Origin: Pseudomonas sp. P7548
GTDB lineage: Bacteria; Pseudomonadota; Gammaproteobacteria; Pseudomonadales; Pseudomonadaceae
DNA length: 64,000 bases
Direction: 5' to 3'
Assembly: GCF_013386585.1 (NCBI RefSeq)
Contig: NZ_JACARO010000043.1
Span: 59,825 to 123,824, forward strand
Below the pieces are notes generated by a model. It saw only the letters and a list, made by a program, of their open reading frames with translations. It did no database searches and was not told the origin of the DNA. The stretch's first letter is position 1; each line of letters opens with the position of its first letter. The translations under genes and the position numbers were made by a program. This document shows, one piece after another, positions 26,513 to 34,879 of the stretch.

Positions 26513-28585
26513 ATGGCGAAAACGCTGTTCAAACTGTTCCTGACTCAGCGCCTGGCGGCCTTGGCCAGCACGGAGTCGCTGCGCGCTATCCGTGAGGGGC
26601 TGTTGTGGATCTTGCCCTGCCTGCTGGTGTCGGCCGGTTTTCTGATCCTGTCCGAGTGCGCCAAGGTCCTGGGTTTCGACCCGCAGGTGGTGGCGTTCCT
26701 GGCCGGGTTGCACAACCAGATCAGTTCGGTGATTCCGCTGCTGGTGGCGGCTTCGATTGGCTACATGCTCGCGATTCAACACCGCCTGCCGCAGTTGCCG
26801 GTCGCCTTTCTGTGCCTGGCCCATGTGGTGGTCGCCACCTTTGTATTGCGTGAATACCCCCGGGCCTCGGCCACCTTCGTGTTGTTTATCGCCATTGCCT
26901 CGCCGCTGATCAATGTGCCGGCGGTTGCCTGGCTGCACCGCTTTCGCTGGACCCGCCTGGTCAACGAAGACCTGGTAGGGCACAACTTGCGGGGCACCAT
27001 CAACATGGTGGTGCCGGGTGCGATCACCGCGTTGTGCCTGGTGATGGTGTTGTCGATGCTGTTGCAGATTCCGTATGTGGCGCAACTGCAGGGGCCGCAG
27101 GTGCTTGATGCGCTGCAAGCGCCCTATGGCAGTGGTTTGTTCGTGACCCTGATGAACTCGCTGCTGTGGTTTTTTGGCATCCACGGCGTGTATGCCATGC
27201 AGCCGTTGTTCGATGTGCTGGACCAGGCCGTGGTGCTCAACGGTGCGTCGTTGGCGGCGGGTGAGCCGATCAAGTACCTGCTCAACAGTGGCCTGCTGGG
27301 CTGTTTCGCCTTCATTGGTGGCTCGGGCGGCGCGTTGTGCCTGTTGCTGGCGATCCTGCTGTTTTCAAAGAGCCAATCCATGCGCCTGATGGCGATGGCC
27401 AGCCTGCCGCTGTCGTTGTTCAACGTCAGCGAAGTGCTGCTGTTTGGCTTGCCGATCATCCTGAACCCGCGGTTGTTCATCCCGTTTCTGTTGGTGCCGG
27501 CGATCAACGCCATGGTGGCGCTGACGGTGGTGCAGTTGGGCTGGGTGTCGCCTGCGGTGGCAAGTGTACCGTTCACCGCGCCGGTGTTGCTAAACGCGTA
27601 TTTGAGCACTCATGGGGACGTGGCTGCGGTGGTGCTGCAAATGGCGCTCCTGGGCGTCGGCACGTTGGTTTACGCCCCCTACGTTAGAGCGATCCACCGC
27701 CAATCCACCGAAGGCGGCACGGTGTACCTCAAGTCACTGGACATGACCTTCCGCGGTCTCGAAGAGAAAGGTCGCCTGTTGGAATTGGACCCGGTGTTGG
27801 CGTCCCACAAGACCCTGGCGCGCCAGGCGGTGGAGCTGAGCCGCATCCAGCAGATCAGCGATTACGAGTTCTACCTCGAATTCCAGCCTCAGGTTTCCAC
27901 GCGTACTGGCCTGTGCACCGGCTGCGAAGCGTTGATGCGTGCCCGTGACAACCAGGGCACGGTGCACTCACCCTGGGAGTTCCTGCAATGGCTGGCCCAG
28001 GCCCGGTTGATGCCCGATGTGGATGTGTGGGTGGCGTCCCAGGCGGTGCGCCAATACCAGAAGTGGCAGAAGATCGGCTTTGCCTTGCCGATGACCATCA
28101 ATATCTCCAGCGCCACCCTGACGGACGCCGCTTATGGGGATCGCCTGGTGGAAATCCTCACCCAGGCCCACGGCCAAGTGTCGGTAGAAATCACCGAAGA
28201 CGCGCTGGTCAGCGACATCCAGGTCACGCGCCGGACCATCCAGAAACTGCAGGCGATTGGCGCCAAGGTGTATATCGATGACTTTGGCACTGGGTTCTCC
28301 GCCTTGAGCTACTTGCACCAGTTTCCGGTGGACTTCATCAAGATCGACCGCAGCTTTGTGGTGGCCCAGCACGACCCCAAGGGCGCCCAGGTGCTCACCG
28401 GCATGCTGCGCTTTTGTGAGGCGCTGAACCTGGGCGTGGTGGTCGAGGGCGTGGAGACGGCCGAGCAGTTGGCGTTCCTCAATACCGGCACTGAGCTCTT
28501 CATCCAGGGCTGGTATTTCAGCAAGGCACTGCCCGGCGATCAGTTGCAGGGGTTTGTGCGTGCGCGTGCGGCGGCGCAGGCTTAG
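26513..28585 (+). CDS. PTS EIIC-like membrane domain fused to EAL c-di-GMP phosphodiesterase
   Basis: A 690-aa protein. Residues ~1-395 are a polytopic domain like the EIIC component of the lactose/cellobiose PTS family (about ten helices; NSLLWFFGIHGVYAMQPL and GCFAFIGGSGGALCLLLAI are EIIC-type segments). Residues ~445-690 are an EAL domain with catalytic residues kept: EALMR near 471, NISS, EITE, DDFGTG near 588, KIDRSF, VVEGVET. It should hydrolyse c-di-GMP at the inner membrane, perhaps in response to a sugar bound by the EIIC fold. No EIIA/EIIB genes are adjacent. Confidence 0.9.
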   Translation: MAKTLFKLFLTQRLAALASTESLRAIREGLLWILPCLLVSAGFLILSECAKVLGFDPQVVAFLAGLHNQISSVIPLLVAASIGYMLAIQHRLPQLPVAFLCLAHVVVATFVLREYPRASATFVLFIAIASPLINVPAVAWLHRFRWTRLVNEDLVGHNLRGTINMVVPGAITALCLVMVLSMLLQIPYVAQLQGPQVLDALQAPYGSGLFVTLMNSLLWFFGIHGVYAMQPLFDVLDQAVVLNGASLAAGEPIKYLLNSGLLGCFAFIGGSGGALCLLLAILLFSKSQSMRLMAMASLPLSLFNVSEVLLFGLPIILNPRLFIPFLLVPAINAMVALTVVQLGWVSPAVASVPFTAPVLLNAYLSTHGDVAAVVLQMALLGVGTLVYAPYVRAIHRQSTEGGTVYLKSLDMTFRGLEEKGRLLELDPVLASHKTLARQAVELSRIQQISDYEFYLEFQPQVSTRTGLCTGCEALMRARDNQGTVHSPWEFLQWLAQARLMPDVDVWVASQAVRQYQKWQKIGFALPMTINISSATLTDAAYGDRLVEILTQAHGQVSVEITEDALVSDIQVTRRTIQKLQAIGAKVYIDDFGTGFSALSYLHQFPVDFIKIDRSFVVAQHDPKGAQVLTGMLRFCEALNLGVVVEGVETAEQLAFLNTGTELFIQGWYFSKALPGDQLQGFVRARAAAQA

Positions 28586-29430
28586 GCCTGGGCCGCCGCG
28601 TAGTCGCGCTGGGTCTGTTCGATTTCTTCGACCAGCCCATCGATGCGCGCCAGGCGTGCGCGGTTGTCGTGGTCCCACGGGTGAAAGCCCGGTTTGAAGT
28701 AGTGCAGCCAGGGGCGCAGCATGCGTGGGAACACGCCTTTGGGGCCATACAGGAACTTGAGCATGCGCCAGAAGCCCTTCAGAAACCCGACCGATTTGCG
28801 GTCGGCAATCAACAAACGCACGTGAAAGTCGAACACCACCAGCCAGAAGAACACCGTGGTGGTCAGCATGGTGCCGGTGCGCAGCAGATAGCGCTTTGGC
28901 CCGGGCGCGATCACCGTGTTCCACACATCGAAGGCCACGGCTTTGTGCTCGGTTTCTTCGAGGGCATGCCAGTACCACATTTGCTGGTAGCCCTTGAGCG
29001 AATCGCCGAAACGCGACGGGTCGCTGAGCAGGATTTCCGCGAGCATGGCGGTGTAGTGCTCAAGGGCGATGGTCACCGCCAGGTTGAACGACGGCGGCAG
29101 GTGTTTTTTCTGCAGGTCGAGGATGAACTTGAGGCGCCGGTCCAGGGTGTGCGCCGGCAAGCCCGCCGCTTGCAGCAGGTCGTTGTAGGCCACGTGTTCG
29201 CGGCTGTGCATGGCCTCCTGGCCGATGAAACCCTGAATCTCCTTTTTCAATTGCGGGTCGTCGATGCGCTGGCGGTAGTGGCGCACGCTGTCCATGAAAA
29301 ACAGCTCGCCCTGGGGAAACAACAGTGACAAGGCGTTGAAGAAATGCGTGATGAACGGGCCCTGTTCGTGCCAGTTCTTGATGCGCTCGGCGGGCAAGGC
29401 AAAACGAATATCGCGACGGATCGGCAGCAT
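28582..29430 (-). CDS. Predicted metal-dependent hydrolase (PF10118 type)
   Basis: A 282-aa mostly helical protein with regularly spaced Glu/His clusters: GQEAMHSREHVAYND near residue 70, TIALEHYTAML near 120 and WHALEETEHKAVAFDVW near 155, a ferritin-like metal-binding layout found in the PF10118 family. A hydrophobic stretch (TTVFFWLVVFDFHVRLL) could touch the membrane. It is third in the operon with the Baeyer-Villiger monooxygenase and SDR, 15 nt after the SDR, so a role in hydrophobic substrate turnover is likely. Exact chemistry unknown. Its stop overlaps the convergent EAL gene by 4 nt. Confidence 0.8.
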   Translation of the reverse strand: MLPIRRDIRFALPAERIKNWHEQGPFITHFFNALSLLFPQGELFFMDSVRHYRQRIDDPQLKKEIQGFIGQEAMHSREHVAYNDLLQAAGLPAHTLDRRLKFILDLQKKHLPPSFNLAVTIALEHYTAMLAEILLSDPSRFGDSLKGYQQMWYWHALEETEHKAVAFDVWNTVIAPGPKRYLLRTGTMLTTTVFFWLVVFDFHVRLLIADRKSVGFLKGFWRMLKFLYGPKGVFPRMLRPWLHYFKPGFHPWDHDNRARLARIDGLVEEIEQTQRDYAAAQA

Positions 29431-29445
29431 GGTGCGTGCTCCTGT

Positions 29446-30336
29446 TCAGAGACGGGGTTCGTCGTTGGTTTCAAACACCGGCGTGCGTTGTTTGGGCGCC
29501 ATGCGCTTGCTGGCGAACACCACCAGGGCTTGATACGCAGCGGGCAGGCAACGGGCGAGCAGGTCGAGGAAATAGGCATCGCGGCCGATCAACACGCGGC
29601 GTTTGTTTTTGCGCACGCCTTGCAGGATGACCTTGGCGGCTCTGTCGGCATCGGTGATGAACAGCTTTTCGAAGTCGGCGCGGGCCTGTTGCTCGCTGTG
29701 GATCAGAAACCCGGTCATGTTCGCGTCGATACGGCTGCTGCGACAGATATCGGTGCGAATGCCACCGGGGTGTACGCAGGTGGCCGAGACACCGCTGCGT
29801 TGCAGGTCGAGTTCCTGGCGCAGGGATTCGGTGAAGCCGCGCACGGCAAACTTGGTGGCGTTGTAGCCGCTCATGCCCGGTTGGGCGAACAGCCCGAACA
29901 CGCTGGAGGTGTTGACCACATGGCCTTCGCCACTGGCTTTAAGGTAGGGCAGGAACGCCTTGGTACCGTGCACCACCCCCCAGAAATTGATGCCGACGAT
30001 CCATTCGAGGTCGGCGTACTCCACACCTTCCACGGTACTCGACAGCGCCACGCCAGCATTGTTGAAGATCAGGTTGACGCGACCGTGGTCGGCCACACAG
30101 CGTGTGGCCCAGGTTTCCATGGCCTGGCGATCGGACACGTCCAGCACCTGGGTGGTGATGGTGACCGGCGACAGCGTCGAGGTCTTGATCAAGTCGAGTG
30201 TCTGCTCCAGCCCCTGGCTGTTCTTGTCGGCCAGGGCCAGGTGGCAACCTTCCCGCGCCAGGGCCAATGCCAGGGCACGGCCCATGCCGGACGCCGCACC
30301 GGTAATCGCCGCCACGCGGCCGTTGAATGACTTCAT
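29446..30336 (-). CDS. Short-chain dehydrogenase/reductase (AdhF1-like)
   Basis: A 296-aa classical SDR with cofactor motif TGAASGMGR (residues ~11-19), LADKNSQ consistent with an NAD-type Asp, NNAG, catalytic Ser in NTSSVFG and YNATK. In this context it probably oxidises a secondary alcohol to the ketone used by the downstream-numbered monooxygenase. The ATG at 30336 overlaps the monooxygenase stop (ATGA), so they are translationally coupled; an upstream in-frame start lies inside the monooxygenase and adds no family sequence. I recall an alcohol dehydrogenase-BVMO-esterase cluster (adhF1-bmoF1-estF1) from P. fluorescens DSM 50106 with the same gene types. Confidence 0.9.
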   Translation of the reverse strand: MKSFNGRVAAITGAASGMGRALALALAREGCHLALADKNSQGLEQTLDLIKTSTLSPVTITTQVLDVSDRQAMETWATRCVADHGRVNLIFNNAGVALSSTVEGVEYADLEWIVGINFWGVVHGTKAFLPYLKASGEGHVVNTSSVFGLFAQPGMSGYNATKFAVRGFTESLRQELDLQRSGVSATCVHPGGIRTDICRSSRIDANMTGFLIHSEQQARADFEKLFITDADRAAKVILQGVRKNKRRVLIGRDAYFLDLLARCLPAAYQALVVFASKRMAPKQRTPVFETNDEPRL

Positions 30337-31871
30337 GACAGGCTGCCTTCTGTGGTGGAGTGGGGCGCCGGGGCAGGGCGTGGGGCTGGGCTGACGGGCA
30401 GCAGGTCTGCCACATAGTCTTTGAGCGCGAACTGCCGGGTGACCTGTTTGAAGCGCCAGGTGGAGCCGGGCCACAGGGTGGTGTTCTTCCCGGTGCGCGG
30501 GTCGAGGTACCAGCTCTGGCAACCCCCGGTGTTCCAGATGGTGCGCTTGAGTTTGTCTTGCAGTTGCCGGTTGTAGGCCAGCTCAACGGCGGGTTTGACG
30601 TCCACGGTGGCGATGCGGTGCCGCTGCATCTGCTGCAGTGCATCGAGGATGTAGGTGACTTGGGCTTCGATCATCAAGATCATCGAGTTGTGCCCCAGGC
30701 CCGTGTTGGGGCCGACGATCAGGAACAGGTTCGGGTACCCCGGCACCGTGGTGCCTTTATAGGCATGGGCGCCGTCGTGCCAGGTGTCCATCAGGTCGAT
30801 ACCGTCGCGCCCGATGATGCAGTCCCGGGGCAGTGGGTCGGTGGCCTGGAAGCCGGTGCCGAAGATCAGGCAATCGGCCGGGTGCTTGATGCCATCGGCG
30901 GTAATCACGCCATCGGCCTCGATGCGCAGTACCTTGTCGGTCACCACCTCCACATTGCTGCGCGAGAGGGCCGGGTAATAGTCGTTGGAGATCAGCACGC
31001 GTTTGCAGCCGATGGTGTAGTCCGGCGTCAGGGTCTTGCGCAGGGAAGGGCGGGCCACCTGTTTATGCAGATGGCGTTGGGCAATCTTTTGCACCATTTT
31101 CATCAGGCGAGGGTGCAGGGCAAAGCCCACCACACGGCCTTCCAACGCCCAATAGAAAGCGCCGCGCACCAGGCGCTGGGTGAACGGCAGGTGTTTGAAA
31201 GCCCAGCGTTCAAAAGACGAAATCGGCCGGTCGGGCTTGGGCATGATCCAAGGCGGCGTGCGCTGGAACAGGTCCAGGTGCGCCACCTGCGGTGCAATCT
31301 GCGGCACGAACTGGATAGCGCTGGCACCAGTGCCGATCACCGCCACGCGTTTGCCTTTCAGTGAATAGTCATGGTCCCACTGCTGGGAATGGAAGCGCTT
31401 GCCCTTGAAGGTGTCGAGCCCCGGAATATCCGGCAGTGCCGGGCGCGACAGCCCGCCCATGCCCGACACCAGCACCCGCGCACTGACCTGGCGGCCATTG
31501 TTGAAGGTCAGTTGCCAACGCTGTTGCAGCTCATCGAACACCGCGCGCTGCAAGCCCATGCCGAAACGCAGGAAGGGTGCCAGCCCGAAACGCGCCGCAC
31601 ATTGCTCAAGGTAGGCGCGGATCTCCGCCTGCGGTGCGAACTGCCGGGTCCAGTTCGGGTTGGGCGCAAACGAAAACGAATACACGTGGGATTGCACGTC
31701 GCAGGCACAACCTGGGTAGTGGTTGTCTCGCCACGTGCCGCCGAGGCTGTCGGCCTGTTCGGCAATGAAGAAGTCGGTGAGGCCGGCTTCCTTGAGTTTG
31801 ATCGCCATGCACAGGCCGGCAAAGCCTGAGCCGATGATGGCGATGTCGATTGAATCACTGTGGGCATTCAT
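30333..31871 (-). CDS. Baeyer-Villiger flavin monooxygenase (BmoF1/AlmA-like)
   Basis: A 512-aa flavoprotein with two Rossmann motifs (GSGFAG at 14-19; GTGASA at 180-185) and between them the type I BVMO fingerprint FKGKRFHSQQW (155-165), matching FxGxxxHxxxW. It should insert oxygen next to a carbonyl using NADPH and O2, turning ketones into esters. AlmA, a related class, acts on long-chain alkane metabolism in Acinetobacter. It is the first gene of a leftward operon starting in the AT-rich region shared with the divergent esterase. The ATG at 31871 is chosen because the Rossmann motif begins ten residues later. Confidence 0.93.
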   Translation of the reverse strand: MNAHSDSIDIAIIGSGFAGLCMAIKLKEAGLTDFFIAEQADSLGGTWRDNHYPGCACDVQSHVYSFSFAPNPNWTRQFAPQAEIRAYLEQCAARFGLAPFLRFGMGLQRAVFDELQQRWQLTFNNGRQVSARVLVSGMGGLSRPALPDIPGLDTFKGKRFHSQQWDHDYSLKGKRVAVIGTGASAIQFVPQIAPQVAHLDLFQRTPPWIMPKPDRPISSFERWAFKHLPFTQRLVRGAFYWALEGRVVGFALHPRLMKMVQKIAQRHLHKQVARPSLRKTLTPDYTIGCKRVLISNDYYPALSRSNVEVVTDKVLRIEADGVITADGIKHPADCLIFGTGFQATDPLPRDCIIGRDGIDLMDTWHDGAHAYKGTTVPGYPNLFLIVGPNTGLGHNSMILMIEAQVTYILDALQQMQRHRIATVDVKPAVELAYNRQLQDKLKRTIWNTGGCQSWYLDPRTGKNTTLWPGSTWRFKQVTRQFALKDYVADLLPVSPAPRPAPAPHSTTEGSLS

Positions 31872-32148
31872 AGGCTGTCCTTCGTGGGCATCAGATGTGC
31901 TCCTGTTTTTTGTTTTGTCTTTTAGATAGAACACCATTGCAAAGAAAAATTGAATTATTTATTTTAAAAAAGATTTTAAATAATCTACCTGAAAATATCG
32001 CCTACGCTAGGACCTTGTTCCGCATGTGCGACTTGTCCGACGGACGAGCACGGTATGCATGAAGTTTAGGTCCAGGGTGTGGACGATGGCTGAGGCCTTG
32101 ATCAATACCGATCAGGTCGCCAGCAGCAGGGAAGCAGAGGACCGAGCT
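31872..32148. promoter_or_regulatory. AT-rich divergent promoter region of BVMO operon and esterase
   Basis: A 277-nt gap containing a strongly AT-rich island (about 31945-31985, including TTGAATTATTTATTTTAAAA and GATTTTAAATAATC). It must carry promoters for the leftward BVMO-SDR-hydrolase operon and the rightward alpha/beta hydrolase. Composition resembles the gaps before alkB and fadE. I saw no perfect long inverted repeat. Confidence 0.5.
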
Positions 32149-33147
32149 ATGGCTGTTGAATGGGTTATTGCTGCGGCTGTGTTGATAGGCGCGAGCGCCG
32201 TGTTGTGGGGCTTCAGTGCCTGGATGACACGGCGCATCGAAGCGGCTGTTGCGATCAACGGGCGTTTCGTCGAGGTCGATGGCGAGCGTTTTCATTATGT
32301 AGAAGAGGGCAAGGGCCCACCGCTGGTGATGATCCACGGGCTGATGGGCAGCAGTCGCAACCTGACGTATGCCTTGTCTGCCCAATTGCGCGAGCACTTC
32401 CGGGTGATCACGCTGGATCGTCCGGGCTCCGGCTATTCCACCCGGCATGCCGGCACGGCGGCGGACCTGCCCGCCCAGGCCCGGCAAATCGCCGCGTTCA
32501 TCAAGACACTGGACCTGGACAAACCGCTGGTATTGGGACACTCCCTCGGTGGGGCAATCTCCTTGGCGCTGGCGCTTGATCACCCGCACGCCGTTTCCGG
32601 GTTGGTCCTGGTGGCGCCGCTGACTCACCCCCAGCGCATGCTCCCGCTGGTGTTCCTGTCTCTGGCGGTGCGCCCGGCCTGGCTACGGCGCTGGATGTCC
32701 CACACCTTGACCATGCCCGTCGGGCTGCTGACTAAAGGTTCGGTGGTCAAGGGCGTGTTCGCCCCCGATGCCGCGCCCGCCGACTTCGCCACCCGGGGTG
32801 GCGGGTTGCTCGGAATGCGGCCTGACAACTTCTATGCCGCCTCCACCGAGATCAACCTGGTCAACGATGCCTTGCCCGAGATGGTCAAGCGCTACCCCCA
32901 ATTGACCCTGCCGATCGGCCTGATCTATGGGGCAAAAGACCGGGTGCTGGATTTCCAGAAACACGGCCAGGCCCTGGCCAGCAAGGTGCCAGGGTTGAAG
33001 ATGCAGGTGGTGGAAGGGCGTGGGCATATGTTGCCGATCACTGCCACAGAGCGCGTCGCCGCGCTGGTGCAGCAGGTGGCCAAGCGTGCTCGGCCGCCTG
33101 AAAGCGCCACGGTGTTGCACCCGCCGTTTGCGTTGGCGAGTAAATAA
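32149..33147 (+). CDS. Alpha/beta hydrolase, esterase (EstF1-like)
   Basis: A 332-aa alpha/beta hydrolase with an N-terminal membrane helix (VEWVIAAAVLIGASAVLWGF), oxyanion loop HGLMGSS, nucleophile Ser132 in GHSLGG, Asp264 in YGAKDR and His293 in GRGHML. It should cleave carboxylic esters, fitting the product of the divergent BVMO. AGAGGA sits 7 nt before the ATG at 32149; in-frame codons further upstream have no such site. Membrane anchoring would place it near hydrophobic esters. A haloalkane or other hydrolase activity cannot be excluded. Confidence 0.9.
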   Translation: MAVEWVIAAAVLIGASAVLWGFSAWMTRRIEAAVAINGRFVEVDGERFHYVEEGKGPPLVMIHGLMGSSRNLTYALSAQLREHFRVITLDRPGSGYSTRHAGTAADLPAQARQIAAFIKTLDLDKPLVLGHSLGGAISLALALDHPHAVSGLVLVAPLTHPQRMLPLVFLSLAVRPAWLRRWMSHTLTMPVGLLTKGSVVKGVFAPDAAPADFATRGGGLLGMRPDNFYAASTEINLVNDALPEMVKRYPQLTLPIGLIYGAKDRVLDFQKHGQALASKVPGLKMQVVEGRGHMLPITATERVAALVQQVAKRARPPESATVLHPPFALASK

Positions 33148-33465
33148 TTTTGTGGTTCGGTTCGCGGTTCAACGGCGTCGATGCCTGCTTTAGACACCTG
33201 ACCAAACGGCTGAAAAAGAGACTGTTCGGTCACGTGAAAAAGGCTCCGAAAAAGTAGTTGACGACCTAACGATTCCGCGCTATTTATTTAAAAAAATTAT
33301 TTGAATGTCTTATTTGAAATAATTTTTGAAATGCCTAAGAGCGAATAAAATAATGAAAAAAACGTCTTTTATCGCATGGTTGATTTCTCGGGGCAGTCAG
33401 CGCTCCGTGTACCTGTTTACTGCTCACATTCATTCCCTGCCAACCCGCTGCGTACGGTGGCTGCC
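33148..33465. promoter_or_regulatory. 318-nt AT-rich region upstream of alkB with three TTTGAA repeats
   Basis: No gene is seen. The segment 33270-33365 is very AT-rich. TTTGAA occurs at 33300-33305, 33313-33318 and 33325-33330, spaced 13 and 12 nt, roughly one helical turn apart, and TTATTTGAAATAA (33310-33322) is a palindrome around a central G. This looks like an operator array or UP-like region for alkB. A TTCAAA-N6-TTTGAA arrangement lies upstream of fadE at 38408-38425. Confidence 0.5.
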
Positions 33466-34746
33466 ATGAACCAGACCCTGGCCGCACCGCACGTCTGGAC
33501 CGACGGCAAACGTCACCTCTGGTGGCTTGGCATCATGCCCCTGGCAACCCCGTTGCTCTCCGGCGCTCTGGCAATCACCACCGGCGTACAGCAACTGTGG
33601 TGGGTTGGTGTGCTGGTGATCTTCGGCTTGATCCCCTTGATCGATGGCCTGCTGGGCGAAGACGTCAGCAACCCGCCCGAGTCCGCCGTCAGCAACCTCG
33701 AATCCCAACGCTACTACCGCTGGATCGTCTACACCGGTGTGCTGTTCGTCATCTCTTCGGTGGTGATCACTGGCTGGTTGGCGGCAGGCGGCATCGACTG
33801 GATCATCAACGGTGGCCTGCTGCACGCCACGGCTGCGCTCGATCCTGCCAGCTGGGGGGCGAAAACCGCCGCCTTCATTACCGCCCGCACCGAACTGCAC
33901 GGCGAAATCAGTTGGTTCACCTATCTGGGCATGGCCATGTCCACCGGAGCGGCTACGGGGATTGCCATCAACACTGCCCATGAACTGGGCCACAAGCCCA
34001 ACCCGCTGGAAGTGTTCCTGGCCAAGGTCACCCTGGCGCCTACTTTCTACGGACACTTCTACACCGAACACAACCGGGGTCATCACGTACGTGTGGCCAC
34101 GCCGGAAGATCCTGCCAGCTCGCGCCTGGGTGAGAGTTTCTGGGCGTTCCTGCCACGCTCGGTATGGTTCAGCGCACGCTCGGCCTGGAACCTGGAGCGC
34201 GAACGCCTGCGCAAACTCGGCCTGCCGGCCCTGCACTGGAAGAACGCCGTGCTCACCGCCTGGATGTACAGCGTGGTGTTGTGGGGCGCGATGATCCTGT
34301 GGCTGGGGGCGGCGGTGATTCCGTTCCTGATCATCCAGGGCATCTACGGTTTCTCGCTGCTGGAAGTGGTCAACTATGTCGAGCACTACGGTCTCAAACG
34401 CCAGAAGTTGCCCAACGGTCGTTATGAACGTTGTTCGCCACGGCACTCCTGGAACAGCAACCGTATTGTCACCAATATCTTCCTGTTCCAACTGCAGCGG
34501 CACTCTGATCACCACGCAAACCCGACACGCAGTTATCAGTCGCTGCGTCACTTTGATGAATCGCCACAACTGCCGTATGGCTACGCGAGCATGATTGTCT
34601 GGGCCTATGTGCCGTACTTGTGGCGACGTCGCATGGACCACCGGGTGCTTAACCATTATGCCGGCGATATCACCCTGACCAATCTTCAGCCGTCACAACG
34701 TTTGAAGTACCTGGAGAAATACGGCAACAGCGCCAGGCCGTTCTGA
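33466..34746 (+). CDS. alkB: Alkane 1-monooxygenase AlkB
   Basis: A 426-aa integral-membrane non-haem diiron hydroxylase. All histidine boxes are present: HELGHK (172-177), EHNRGHH (201-207), LQRHSDHH (343-350), plus NYVEHYGL (303-310). It oxidises n-alkanes to 1-alkanols with electrons from rubredoxin, which is not encoded here and is not fused. By my alignment from memory, the GPo1 AlkB Trp55 position is Ile52, a change associated with longer chains, and about 28 extra residues (~113-145) lie before the first box. The ATG at 33466 was chosen over upstream starts that lack family sequence. Confidence 0.96.
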   Translation: MNQTLAAPHVWTDGKRHLWWLGIMPLATPLLSGALAITTGVQQLWWVGVLVIFGLIPLIDGLLGEDVSNPPESAVSNLESQRYYRWIVYTGVLFVISSVVITGWLAAGGIDWIINGGLLHATAALDPASWGAKTAAFITARTELHGEISWFTYLGMAMSTGAATGIAINTAHELGHKPNPLEVFLAKVTLAPTFYGHFYTEHNRGHHVRVATPEDPASSRLGESFWAFLPRSVWFSARSAWNLERERLRKLGLPALHWKNAVLTAWMYSVVLWGAMILWLGAAVIPFLIIQGIYGFSLLEVVNYVEHYGLKRQKLPNGRYERCSPRHSWNSNRIVTNIFLFQLQRHSDHHANPTRSYQSLRHFDESPQLPYGYASMIVWAYVPYLWRRRMDHRVLNHYAGDITLTNLQPSQRLKYLEKYGNSARPF

Positions 34747-34879
34747 TGTGAATTTAAAAGTTGTGGGCGTACTCGGGGTCTGTGTATCGCGCAGGTCTCT
34801 TACGCCCAAGGTTTACCGGTTTCGTGGCAAGCAAGTTGTTTGACCCTACAACAATAATTTCAAGGGAAGGACGTACACC

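Noticed and set aside
26513..28585. EIIC-EAL protein as a genuine PTS sugar transporter
   Set aside because: No EIIA/EIIB domains or genes are present in the window, so transport by the PTS mechanism is unsupported.
34764..34806. TGGGCGT/ACGCCCA inverted repeat after alkB
   Set aside because: The loop is about 29 nt and no T-run follows, so I could not support it as a terminator.
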